Of a stretch of DNA of 34,213 nt, positions 8,501-14,544 are shown piece by piece. The position numbers and the translations under genes are program-made. The notes under the pieces are model-generated. The model saw only the letters and a list, made by a program, of their open reading frames with translations. It searched no databases and was not told the origin of the DNA. The stretch comes from CAYGGE01 sp966250865 (GTDB lineage Bacteria > Patescibacteriota > UBA1384 > CAYGGE01), in assembly GCA_966250865.1 (NCBI GenBank), contig CBINIT010000010.1:1-34213 (forward strand), written 5' to 3'. Each line of letters opens with the position of its first letter. The stretch's first letter is position 1.

Positions 8501-9230
8501 AGGTCATACGATCTTGCTGATCAAGTGAAGCTCCGGTGTTGACGGCGAGCAAAACCTCATGAGCTTCTTTTTCGTCGTGATAGGTATAGTGAATGTCGCC
8601 AGTAGCGATGAGACCCAATCCAAATTGCTTCGCCAGCTCAACCAGTTGCGGATTAGTTTTGACCTGGTCTGGCATCTTTGGGTGATGCTGGAGCTCAATA
8701 AAGAAATTGTCTTTGCCAAAGATATCGATAAACTGCTGGGTGAGTTCCTCGGCCTTTTTGCGATCCCCGTGAAGGAGGGCTTGAGGGATCATGCCGCCAA
8801 GACAAGAAGATGTGGCAATAACTCCCTTGGAGTACTTTGCGAGGGTCTCCATATCGATACGCGGTTTGTGATACATGCCCTCAAGATGAGCAATCGACAC
8901 GAGCTGCATCAAATTCTGATAGCCTTCATAAGTCTCAGCTAAGAGAATTTGGTGGTAGTAGACCGAGTCGATCTTCGGCTGTTTATCGGTAAGTTTGCGT
9001 GGTGCAAGGTACGCTTCGACCCCAAGAATGGGATGGAGGCCAGCCTTCTTGGCTTTTTGGTAAAACTCTACAGCGCCATACATAACACCGTGGTCGGTAA
9101 TAGCCAAAGAGGTCATTCCGAGCTCTTTGGCCCGTTCAACGAGTTGATCGACTTTTGCCAAACCATCCAGCAGCGAGTAATGGCTGTGCGTATGGAGGTG
9201 GACAAATTGTGGTTTTTTCTCGTCTGGCAT
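5571..9230 (-). CDS. dnaE: DNA polymerase III alpha subunit
   Basis: Replicative polymerase catalytic subunit, 1219 residues. The order is PHP domain (1 to about 270), polymerase core, helix-hairpin-helix region (about 830-900), and an OB-fold near 1000-1080 (KKIRVAGILTTVKK, then GIEDTTGQSEILVFP). The catalytic aspartates are in PDIDMDFADDRR; GPGRGSAAGSIVSYLL and QYSMKPIEEIGLLKMDFLG are also typical. The PHP metal residues appear intact (HLHTHSHYSLLDG, ITDHG, GVEAYL, TSSCLGG, GDIHY), unlike the degenerate PHP of E. coli, which suggests possible built-in proofreading. The gene is divergent from rpmA, with a promoter at 9240-9270 and a start only 9 nt from the -10 box. Confidence 0.97.
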   Translation of the reverse strand: MPDEKKPQFVHLHTHSHYSLLDGLAKVDQLVERAKELGMTSLAITDHGVMYGAVEFYQKAKKAGLHPILGVEAYLAPRKLTDKQPKIDSVYYHQILLAETYEGYQNLMQLVSIAHLEGMYHKPRIDMETLAKYSKGVIATSSCLGGMIPQALLHGDRKKAEELTQQFIDIFGKDNFFIELQHHPKMPDQVKTNPQLVELAKQFGLGLIATGDIHYTYHDEKEAHEVLLAVNTGASLDQQDRMTLADIDLHMESPEFFAEHFAHVPEVMENSVKIAERCQVELQLGTHLLPQFDVPAGKTDTEYLRELCEKGLDYRYPINEPKNGENSDAAARREKAIAQMDFELKTISGMGFSSYFLIVQDFVNWAKNKGIYVGPGRGSAAGSIVSYLLRITDLDPLHYGFLFERFLNPDRISMPDIDMDFADDRRGEVINYVREKYGEDHVAGIITFGTMMSRAAVRDVGRALGMTYGEVDAIAKLIPPPVQGRHIPLRKSLDMVPELKQRYDSDPQVKRLIDLSCQLEGTVRHASQHACAIVITPRPLTEFCPVQTAQKGDVGQVTQYSMKPIEEIGLLKMDFLGLSNLTIMRNAIRIIKKVYEEEVDIHNLPLDDKKTYALLAKGETTGVFQLESEGMKRYIRDLKPTVFNDIMAMCALYRPGPMANIPVYIARKYGQEEVKYLHPKLANAFANTYGIPVYQEQVMQASKDLAGFTSGEADTLRKAMGKKIPALMAQMKTKFIDGCKTTSNINTNLAEEIWQQFEEFSAYGFVMAHAGCYGMIAYQTAYLKAHYPAAFMAALLTSDFQDLDRIAIEIAECEKMGISVLPPDVNESFVEFGVIRDGEKENVRFALSAIKNVGLGVAERIYDERVANGPYQSLEDFVCRLGTEVLNKKVIEALAKAGALDKLGERNQMLAGVEAIVKYTAMLSKQLNNNQMDLFGFSTDKSSAAASVQIPLPDVPPADAKQQLTWEKELLGIYVSGHPLKEVAHLCLTFGKPINEITTDLDGKKIRVAGILTTVKKIITKSNEPMLFVGIEDTTGQSEILVFPRLYQENHEMWVADKIVVVEGRISTKDGQIKVIANQVWELTPELALDSYKATEELNLLDDKPQRKRRYNGGAQSPDGPAATAYADKVFNNAPRSRKATEPDIQRSLYITLPPNSGKEILNTLKDIICEQPGETTVILRLPSPVGYKEMPAKTKVAVSDDLLKTIDAAIGAGSALVL

Positions 9231-9239
9231 AGCTTATGT

Positions 9240-9270
9240 ATTGTAGCACGCCATTTAGCTAGCGAGTCAA
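9240..9270 (-). promoter_or_regulatory. Promoter of dnaE, near-leaderless
   Basis: On the minus strand TTTGAC/TTGACT at 9265-9270, then about 19 nt, then TGC-TACAAT (9240-9245 is the -10); the dnaE ATG begins 9 nt after it. The spacing is long, so the TGN extension probably matters. Confidence 0.55.
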
Positions 9271-9327
9271 AGCCATGCAGTATAATGAAATACGTGCATA
9301 ATCTTGCGTGCTTAATCCTTACTATTA

Positions 9328-9356
9328 TTGACATCTCCGACTCGGTTTGTTAAGAT
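9328..9356 (+). promoter_or_regulatory. Promoter of rpmA
   Basis: Consensus TTGACA (9328-9333), 17 nt, TAAGAT (9351-9356) with a TGT extension. AAAGGAAG precedes the ATG at 9406. Confidence 0.8.
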
Positions 9357-9405
9357 ATGGGAAACAGAAATCAGTTCTGCATTTTATTTTTGCAAAGGAA
9401 GCGCA

Positions 9406-9702
9406 ATGGCCCATACAAAAGCGAAAGGCACAACAAAGTTAGGAAGAGAGTCAGAGGCGAAACGACTTGGCGTCAAGATTTTTGGTGGCGCAAAAGTAGC
9501 TACTGGCCAGATTATTATCCGTCAGCGTGGCACGAAGTGGCACCCTGGTGAAGGCGTAGCTCGGGGTAATGACGATACCCTTTTCGCTTTGCGTGATGGC
9601 GTAGTTCGCTTCTCTACTGCTAAGCCAGTCTCCTTCACTGGCAATCGTGATCTCCGACGGGTCGTCTCAGTTGACCCTCAAGAAGCTTCTCAAATGAAGT
9701 AA
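9406..9702 (+). CDS. rpmA: 50S ribosomal protein L27
   Basis: L27 sits near the peptidyl-transferase centre. The protein begins MAHTKAKGTTKLGRESEAKRLGVK, the family's normal mature N-terminus, with no cleavable N-terminal extension of the Firmicutes type. Conserved IIIRQRGTKWHPGEGVARG and DDTLFALRDGVVRF follow. Length 98 residues is slightly above the usual 85-90. The reading frame extends upstream to 9328, but AAAGGAAG just before 9406 and family length select this ATG. It is not next to rplU (L21), its usual partner. Confidence 0.97.
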   Translation: MAHTKAKGTTKLGRESEAKRLGVKIFGGAKVATGQIIIRQRGTKWHPGEGVARGNDDTLFALRDGVVRFSTAKPVSFTGNRDLRRVVSVDPQEASQMK

Positions 9703-9711
9703 TGCTGAAAG

Positions 9712-9732
9712 CGGCCCTTCCGGGCCGTTTTT
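9712..9732 (+). terminator. Intrinsic terminator of rpmA
   Basis: CGGCCC (9712-9717), loop TTCC, GGGCCG (9722-9727), then five T. Confidence 0.9.
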
Positions 9733-9749
9733 GTAGCTCTACCTACAGT

Positions 9750-9755
9750 TAAGAT
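9750..9755 (+). promoter_or_regulatory. Possible -10 box for the 9877 gene
   Basis: TAAGAT at 9750-9755; the expected start (about 9762) falls at the foot of a leader hairpin. The -35 is poor, so this call is weak. Confidence 0.3.
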
Positions 9756-9760
9756 TGAGG

Positions 9761-9810
9761 CTCGTGTGATAGGAAGGGTTCACTTTTAGTGAATCTCCCC
9801 GTCTCACGAG
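9761..9810 (+). promoter_or_regulatory. Leader hairpin upstream of the 9877 gene
   Basis: CTCGTG (9761-9766) pairs with CACGAG (9805-9810), enclosing a second 8-bp stem (9777-9784 with 9788-9795) with a 3-nt loop. It lies about 70 nt upstream of the ATG and matches the hairpin-leader arrangement of other orphan genes here. Confidence 0.55.
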
Positions 9811-9876
9811 AGCTGTGTATGCGAGTTGCTGCTTTAGTGCGACGATTGTCCGTTGAGTTAGTGAGGGGATTGGATA

Positions 9877-10269
9877 ATGAAGTTTATCGTTCGAGACCCG
9901 AGCCGGCTAGCGTGCCAGGCTCTCGGTGTCGATGAGACAGAAGTGGTCGAAGTATCTTTTGACCTCGATCCCGCAGTCCTGCATCGAGTGTTGATGCTTT
10001 CTAAGAACTGCGAGATATCGGTAACGGACGGAGTGACCGATATCCCGTTCAGCGAAGAAGATATCGAGTTCCTTCTTCGGCCAAGGGGCGCTACCGGTGC
10101 GCTCGTAGCTATGTATGCGTCCTCGATGTGGGACGCTCGAGTCAGGCACCGCCTTGCTGATCAGGCATCTGCTCGGCAGCGGTACATGCCGGAAAGCACA
10201 GCAGGGGGACCGGCTCGGATCACGGCGACTATCGCGCTGCTAAGTGTCGGTAGCACCCGGATCGCCTAG
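9877..10269 (+). CDS. Orphan protein, 130 aa
   Basis: I do not recognise this protein. It is soluble by appearance, with a negatively charged first half (MKFIVRDPSRLACQALGVDETEVVEVSFDLDPAVLHRVLML) (read as two parts) and a more basic second half (WDARVRHRLADQASARQRY). No signal peptide or membrane helix. GAGGGGAT 8-11 nt before the ATG supports the start. The gene stands alone between rpmA and rplS with a hairpin leader and its own terminator, and is somewhat richer in G+C than both neighbours. It belongs with the other autonomous orphan units of the window. Confidence 0.6.
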   Translation: MKFIVRDPSRLACQALGVDETEVVEVSFDLDPAVLHRVLMLSKNCEISVTDGVTDIPFSEEDIEFLLRPRGATGALVAMYASSMWDARVRHRLADQASARQRYMPESTAGGPARITATIALLSVGSTRIA

Positions 10270-10321
10270 ATCTAACGCGCATCAGCCGCATCAAAACTAT
10301 ATATCGGCCGTTGAGCCAAGG

Positions 10322-10360
10322 CCCTGTCGTTGACGTGTCCGACAGGGTCTTTGCCTTTTC
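10322..10360 (+). terminator. Terminator after the 9877 gene
   Basis: CCCTGTCG (10322-10329) pairs with CGACAGGG (10340-10347) around a 10-nt loop, followed by a pyrimidine-rich tail (TCTTTGCCTTTTC). Confidence 0.75.
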
Positions 10361-10372
10361 TCTGTCTAGCCC

Positions 10373-10401
10373 TTCACAAAATAATTGATATATGATATAA
10401 C
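10373..10401 (+). promoter_or_regulatory. Promoter of rplS
   Basis: TTCACA (10373-10378), 17 nt, TATAAC (10396-10401) with a TGA extension. AGGGGAT precedes the ATG at 10443. Confidence 0.7.
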
Positions 10402-10442
10402 TAGTAAGCAAATAAACCAGATAGTCCTCTAGGGGATCGACA

Positions 10443-11024
10443 ATGAATATCTTAACCGAAATCACCCAGCAACATCTCAAGAAAAATGTTCCCGATATGG
10501 CCATCGGTGACACGGTTCGTGTTCACCAGAAGATTCGCGATATCGACGCCAAAGGTAAAGAGCGTGAGCGTGTCCAGATCTTTGAGGGCATTGTTATCGC
10601 TCGAAAGCACGGCAACGGCATCGAAGGAACCTTTACCGTTCGTAAGATCGGTGCAGGTGGTGTTGGTGTTGAGCGTGTCTTCCCTATCCACTCGCCTAAC
10701 CTCGTAAAGATTGAGCGAGTAAAATCGGCTAAGGTTCGACAGAGCAAGCTCTACTTCCTTCGTGATCTTCGAAGCTCTGCTATGCGTCTTCGCAACGAAA
10801 CCCAGAACAAGCATGTTTGGGAAGAAAAAGAGGCTGAGGCCGAGATGGAAGCCATGAAAGAAGAGGCTGCTGCCGCTGCCGAAGAAAAGGCAGAAGAGCA
10901 AGCTCAAGAAGAAGCCCAGGAAATGGCCGAACTCAAAGAAGAGGCTGGTGTAACCGAAGAAACTCCTGCTCCAGAAGCTACTACTGAAACACCCGAAGAG
11001 TCAGCCGATAACAAGACTCAATAA
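10443..11024 (+). CDS. rplS: 50S ribosomal protein L19 with long acidic tail
   Basis: L19 lies at the 30S-50S interface. Residues 1 to about 115 match the family: DTVRVHQKIRD, FEGIVIARKHGNGIEGTFTVRK, GVGVERVFPIHSPN, and KVRQSKLYFLRDLR. From about residue 118 there is an extra 75-residue tail dominated by Glu, Ala, Gln and Lys, probably a charged coiled coil followed by a disordered end (PEATTETPEESADNKTQ). Family members are usually near 115 residues, so the tail is an addition of about 65%. An SD (AGGGGAT) selects the start. rplS is followed after 58 nt by yraN and gltX on the same strand. Confidence 0.96.
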   Translation: MNILTEITQQHLKKNVPDMAIGDTVRVHQKIRDIDAKGKERERVQIFEGIVIARKHGNGIEGTFTVRKIGAGGVGVERVFPIHSPNLVKIERVKSAKVRQSKLYFLRDLRSSAMRLRNETQNKHVWEEKEAEAEMEAMKEEAAAAAEEKAEEQAQEEAQEMAELKEEAGVTEETPAPEATTETPEESADNKTQ

Positions 11025-11028
11025 AGCG

Positions 11029-11067
11029 CGAAGCGCACACAGTGCGTTTCGAAGCTCGAAGAGCTTC
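11029..11067 (+). promoter_or_regulatory. Tandem hairpins between rplS and yraN
   Basis: A 10-bp stem with a 3-nt loop (11029-11038 with 11042-11051, one G-T pair) is followed by a 7-bp stem with a GAA loop (11051-11057 with 11061-11067). There is no T-tract, so a processing or attenuation element is more likely than a terminator. Confidence 0.6.
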
Positions 11068-11082
11068 ACAAAGCTGAGTAAC

Positions 11083-11433
11083 ATGACCGTTAAACGAAAG
11101 AAACTGGGCAGTGCTGGCGAAGAGCTGGCGGCCCAGTTTCTTTTGCAGAAGGGGTATCGGATACTTGCCAGGAACCTGAAAACCGAGTATGGTGAGATTG
11201 ATATCATTGCTGCTTTAGAAACCGTTACAGTCTTCGTTGAGGTCAAGACAAAGACCAGCACCGTCTACGGCGTACCGGCTGAGATGGTGACCGCCAGAAA
11301 GCAAGAAAAGCTTCGGCTCTTGGCAACGCTGTATGCTACGGCTCACCAACTGACTGACTATAGGATTGATGTCATAGCTATCGATGTTTCGGCTCACCCG
11401 CCGACTATTGAACACCTGATTGCTGCAGTATAA
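11083..11433 (+). CDS. yraN: YraN/UPF0102 family endonuclease-like protein
   Basis: A 116-residue protein of the UPF0102 family, which has a PD-(D/E)XK nuclease fold of uncertain cellular role. The family core is obvious: GSAGEELAAQFLLQKGYRILARN near the N-terminus (read in two parts), then EYGEIDII and VFVEVKTK, which hold the Asp, Glu and Lys of the nuclease site. It follows rplS in many bacteria. No strong SD is visible; it may be translated by coupling or from the hairpin-containing transcript. Its end overlaps the SD region of gltX (10 nt between stop and ATG). Confidence 0.93.
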   Translation: MTVKRKKLGSAGEELAAQFLLQKGYRILARNLKTEYGEIDIIAALETVTVFVEVKTKTSTVYGVPAEMVTARKQEKLRLLATLYATAHQLTDYRIDVIAIDVSAHPPTIEHLIAAV

Positions 11434-11443
11434 GGATGTAACT

Positions 11444-12832
11444 ATGGAAGATACACAAACCCCATCCATTCGCACTCGTTTTGCTCCCTCCCCAACGGGG
11501 AAGCTCCATATTGGAAGCGCTCGTACCGCTCTCTTTGCCTACCTCCTGGCAAAGCACAGTAACGGTACCTTTATCTTGCGTATCGAGGACACCGACCGGA
11601 CTCGTTCAACTAAAGACAGTGAAAAAGACATCATCGATGGCATGTCCTGGCTGGGGCTGCATTGGGATGAAGGGGTCGTCTCAATCGAAAAAGGCGGTAA
11701 GGGTGACTTTGGTCCGTATCGTCAAACCGAACGCATGAGTCTTTACAATAAGTACATCAAAAAGCTCCAGAAGATCGGCGCTGCCTATGAGCGAAACGGT
11801 GCGATTTGGCTGCGCATTCCAGAAAATCGTCGCGCCAATAGCGATGATCGAATCCGCTTTTATGACCTCATTCGAGGTGAAATATCGGTTCCAACGGAAA
11901 CTATTGAGGACTTTGTGATCGTGAAAAGCGATGGCACCCCACTCTTCTTACTGACCAACGTGATTGATGATTACGAAATGAAGATCACCCACGGTATTCG
12001 CGGTGAGGACCATATTAGTAATACACCAAAGCAAGTGTTGATTGCTGAAGCGCTCGGGTTGCCATTGCCAAAGTATGCGCATATTCCGATTATTGTTAAC
12101 CCTGACCGATCAAAAATGAGCAAGCGAGCTGGTAACACGGCAGTCAGTGAATTTAAGGAAGCCGGCTATTTGCCGGAAGCAATTATCAACTTCCTGGCTT
12201 TTCTCGGTTGGTCGCCTGGCGATGATCGGGAAATCTTTACGATGCCCGAGCTCGTCGAAGCATTTACCCTTGAGCGGGTCGGACGCAGCGCGAGCGTCTT
12301 TAATGTAGATAAGCTTGATTATCTCAATGCTTACTACATTCGTAACTATGATCTTGATAAGCTGACCGAACTGATCCTTGCTGATTTCTGGGATTACCAT
12401 GTTCTCGGCAAGCGGCCTGAGGATATGGACTACTTGAAGGCGGTTGTTCTCTTGGTTCGTGAGCGGATGACAACGCTCAGTGACTTCCCTGCTTTGTCAA
12501 AGTATTTCTTCAAAGCGCCGAAATACGGGGCCAAGCTTTTGGTCTTTAAAAAGAGTACTGACAAACAGACGCTCGCAGCACTGGAGCTGGTTACCAAGCG
12601 TCTTGAAGGGTTGGCGGACAGCGCTTGGCACTCAGTCGATGCGCTTCGTGATGTCCTCGCCTTCATCGTAAAGAACCACGGTCTGACTAATGGCGATGTC
12701 TTTTGGCCAACACGTGTCGCCCTTTCAGGGGCCGAGGCGAGTCCGCCACCTGAAGAGCTGCTGTTCATTCTTGGCAAAGAAGAGTCACTCGCCCGTCTTA
12801 AACACGCTCACAAAGAACTCCAGAAACCGTAG
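11444..12832 (+). CDS. gltX: Glutamyl-tRNA synthetase
   Basis: Class I aminoacyl-tRNA synthetase charging tRNA-Glu. HIGH-type motif in RFAPSPTGKLHIGSARTAL near the N-terminus, conserved LRIEDTDRTRS, GIRGEDHISNTPKQ, and the KMSKS-type motif SKMSKRAG near residue 225. The 462-residue length is normal. ATG 11444 is chosen because AAGGAT lies 6 nt upstream; the open frame extends a little further into yraN. If the genome lacks GlnRS the enzyme would also misacylate tRNA-Gln for GatCAB; nothing in the window decides this. tRNA-Gln(CTG) and tRNA-Glu(CTC) are both encoded in the window. Confidence 0.96.
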   Translation: MEDTQTPSIRTRFAPSPTGKLHIGSARTALFAYLLAKHSNGTFILRIEDTDRTRSTKDSEKDIIDGMSWLGLHWDEGVVSIEKGGKGDFGPYRQTERMSLYNKYIKKLQKIGAAYERNGAIWLRIPENRRANSDDRIRFYDLIRGEISVPTETIEDFVIVKSDGTPLFLLTNVIDDYEMKITHGIRGEDHISNTPKQVLIAEALGLPLPKYAHIPIIVNPDRSKMSKRAGNTAVSEFKEAGYLPEAIINFLAFLGWSPGDDREIFTMPELVEAFTLERVGRSASVFNVDKLDYLNAYYIRNYDLDKLTELILADFWDYHVLGKRPEDMDYLKAVVLLVRERMTTLSDFPALSKYFFKAPKYGAKLLVFKKSTDKQTLAALELVTKRLEGLADSAWHSVDALRDVLAFIVKNHGLTNGDVFWPTRVALSGAEASPPPEELLFILGKEESLARLKHAHKELQKP

Positions 12833-12871
12833 CTGATCTGCCGTATCTCGTACGCTAATTTACGAGTAACC

Positions 12872-13969
12872 ATGATTCAACTCATTCACATTCTTGGCGA
12901 CGCGAATATGTCCGGTGCACCGGTGCATGTTTTGACGTTGGCCAAACATTTGGACAAGAAACAATTCCGCTCACTGGTTGTCTGTCCCAATGGGCCGATT
13001 GCCGATGAGCTGACATGGGCAGACGTTCCCTACCAGCTTATTCCCATGGCGAATAAATTCGATCTTCGCGCCTATTTTGCTATCAAAAGAATAATTCGTG
13101 AGCAAAAACAGAAGGGCAAGGTATCCAAGCTCATTATTCATTGTCATGGTGTCCGCGCTGGTTTTCTCGGTCGTTTGGCGGCCATGCACTTTTCATACCC
13201 GATAGTTTACACTGAGCATCTCTGGACGAGCGATTATCACTTGCCCCACAAGTTGAACGAACAAATTCAGCTAAGCGCTCTCCGCTGGCTCGACCGCTAT
13301 ACGACGATGACGATTGGTGTCTCAAAATCGGTGACCGACTTCCTTGTTCTTGCTCGAATTGCTCCGAAAAGTAAAGTGGCAACCATTCATAACGCTGTCG
13401 ATGTGCCGTTTGTTCCTTCCATGGTAAACCCGAAGGAGCCAGTGACTATTGGGAGCGTCGGCTCTCTTACCTGGCAGAAGAATTATCAACTGCTTATCGA
13501 GCTTTTGCCGCTCGTTCGCAAGGCCGTTCCAGGTGTTGAGCTGGAGATTGTTGGTGACGGGCCACAACGTCAGCTTCTCGAGCGTCGTATCGCTGCGCTT
13601 GGCCTAACTCATTGTGTACGATTTACCCAGGTGCCGCATGAAGCGCTACCTGGAGAAGAGCAGCGTTGGACGCTCTATGTCCAACCTTCGGTTAATGAAT
13701 CATTTGGTTTGGCTATGGCTGAGGCGGTAGCCAACGGTGTGCCAGTTGTCGCCAGTCGTGTAGGCGCTATTCCTGAGACCTTAGGAACCGAAACTGCGCT
13801 ATTTGATCTCGCTGATAAGAAGAAAATTGCCGAAAAAATTATTGATTTACTCAAAAATGAGCCGAAACGTGAGGCGTTACTTCAAGCGGAGCGTAGCCAG
13901 GTAAAACAGTTTACCGTCCAGAAAATGGTAACAGCGCACGAAACGCTCTACTATAGACTAACAAACTAA
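12872..13969 (+). CDS. Glycosyltransferase family 4 protein
   Basis: GT-B fold sugar transferase using a nucleotide-sugar donor at the inner face of the membrane, for surface polysaccharide or glycolipid. The N-terminal domain has HILGDANMSGAPVHVLTLAKHL and the region around HCHGVRAGFLGRL; the C-terminal donor domain has GSVGSLTWQKNYQLLIELLP, ELEIVGDGPQRQLLE and the E-x7-E motif ESFGLAMAEA. The 365-residue length is typical and there is no membrane span. A 6-bp hairpin (CTCGTA/TACGAG) lies directly before the start; no clear SD. It shares a bidirectional terminator with tRNA-Gln. Confidence 0.9.
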   Translation: MIQLIHILGDANMSGAPVHVLTLAKHLDKKQFRSLVVCPNGPIADELTWADVPYQLIPMANKFDLRAYFAIKRIIREQKQKGKVSKLIIHCHGVRAGFLGRLAAMHFSYPIVYTEHLWTSDYHLPHKLNEQIQLSALRWLDRYTTMTIGVSKSVTDFLVLARIAPKSKVATIHNAVDVPFVPSMVNPKEPVTIGSVGSLTWQKNYQLLIELLPLVRKAVPGVELEIVGDGPQRQLLERRIAALGLTHCVRFTQVPHEALPGEEQRWTLYVQPSVNESFGLAMAEAVANGVPVVASRVGAIPETLGTETALFDLADKKKIAEKIIDLLKNEPKREALLQAERSQVKQFTVQKMVTAHETLYYRLTN

Positions 13970-13997
13970 AAAAAGACTCTCTATGTAGTCTTTTTTT
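13968..13997. terminator. Bidirectional terminator (GT4 gene and tRNA-Gln)
   Basis: An 11-bp stem of A7-GACT (13968-13978) and AGTC-T7 (13987-13997) around an 8-nt loop serves both converging transcripts. Confidence 0.9.
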
Positions 13998-14000
13998 CTT

Positions 14001-14074
14001 TGGCTCCGGGACTAGGATTCGAACCTAGGTTACCTGATCCAGAGTCAGGCGTCCTACCGCTAGACGATCCCGGA
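14001..14074 (-). tRNA. tRNA-Gln (anticodon CTG)
   Basis: A complete cloverleaf on the minus strand: acceptor TCCGGGA/TCCCGGA with G73 and an encoded CCA, anticodon stem CCTGA/TCAGG with loop CTCTGGA (anticodon CTG), and T-arm CTAGGTTCGAATCCTAG. It follows the HNH gene by 4 nt on the same strand and seems to be co-transcribed with it. Confidence 0.95.
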
Positions 14075-14078
14075 ATAA

Positions 14079-14429
14079 TTATGACAGCTGAATCAGCCCA
14101 GCGTGTAGCTTCCTGTGGCAGTTGGCGCAGAGGATGACACATTTACTGATTTCTTCCTCAATTTTCAGTGCTCCCCAACCCCAACTACTGATCTGTGATA
14201 CGCTGAAATCTTTGCTTCTAGGCTCAAGATGATGAAAATCTAAACAAGCAGCAGTCTTCTCTCCGCAAGTCTTGCAAAAAAGCGTCTCTTTGTAGTTGGC
14301 TAACCATTCAGATATTTTCTGCTTACGCTTAACTATCCTTTGTCGCTCTTGATCTCTATTGAGCTCATAGTAGCGTCTGTTCCATGCTTTTTTATATTCA
14401 AGCTGCTTCTGCTTATCTTTATATGGCAT
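14079..14429 (-). CDS. HNH endonuclease
   Basis: A 116-residue HNH-type nuclease. The N-terminal half is highly basic and helical (KDKQKQLEYKKAWNRRYYEL), likely DNA-binding. The zinc/catalytic part has CKTCGE, LDFHHLEP and CVILCANCHRKLH: two CxxC pairs for structural zinc and the HH/N/H catalytic residues. Such stand-alone HNH proteins occur in phages, homing elements and as solitary chromosomal genes; the target cannot be inferred. The gene is apparently leaderless (TATAAT, 6 nt, ATG) and ends 4 nt before tRNA-Gln, so one promoter appears to make an mRNA joined to a tRNA. Confidence 0.9.
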   Translation of the reverse strand: MPYKDKQKQLEYKKAWNRRYYELNRDQERQRIVKRKQKISEWLANYKETLFCKTCGEKTAACLDFHHLEPRSKDFSVSQISSWGWGALKIEEEISKCVILCANCHRKLHAGLIQLS

Positions 14430-14435
14430 GTATAC

Positions 14436-14464
14436 ATTATATGCGGTTCCGACTTATAGGTAAA
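14436..14464 (-). promoter_or_regulatory. Promoter of the HNH gene and tRNA-Gln, leaderless type
   Basis: On the minus strand TTTACC (14459-14464), 17 nt, consensus TATAAT (14436-14441), 6 nt, then the HNH ATG. An inverted repeat CGGTTC/GAACCG spans the spacer region. Confidence 0.75.
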
Positions 14465-14544
14465 TACCAGAACCGATGGCTGAGCCAAGGCAGACTTGCT
14501 CACTATAACAGGTTTAAGCCGAAGATTCAAGGTCTTGATATGCT

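Noticed and set aside
14333..14530. Minus-strand frame overlapping the HNH promoter
   Set aside because: Overlaps a consensus promoter and the start of a convincing gene in another frame.
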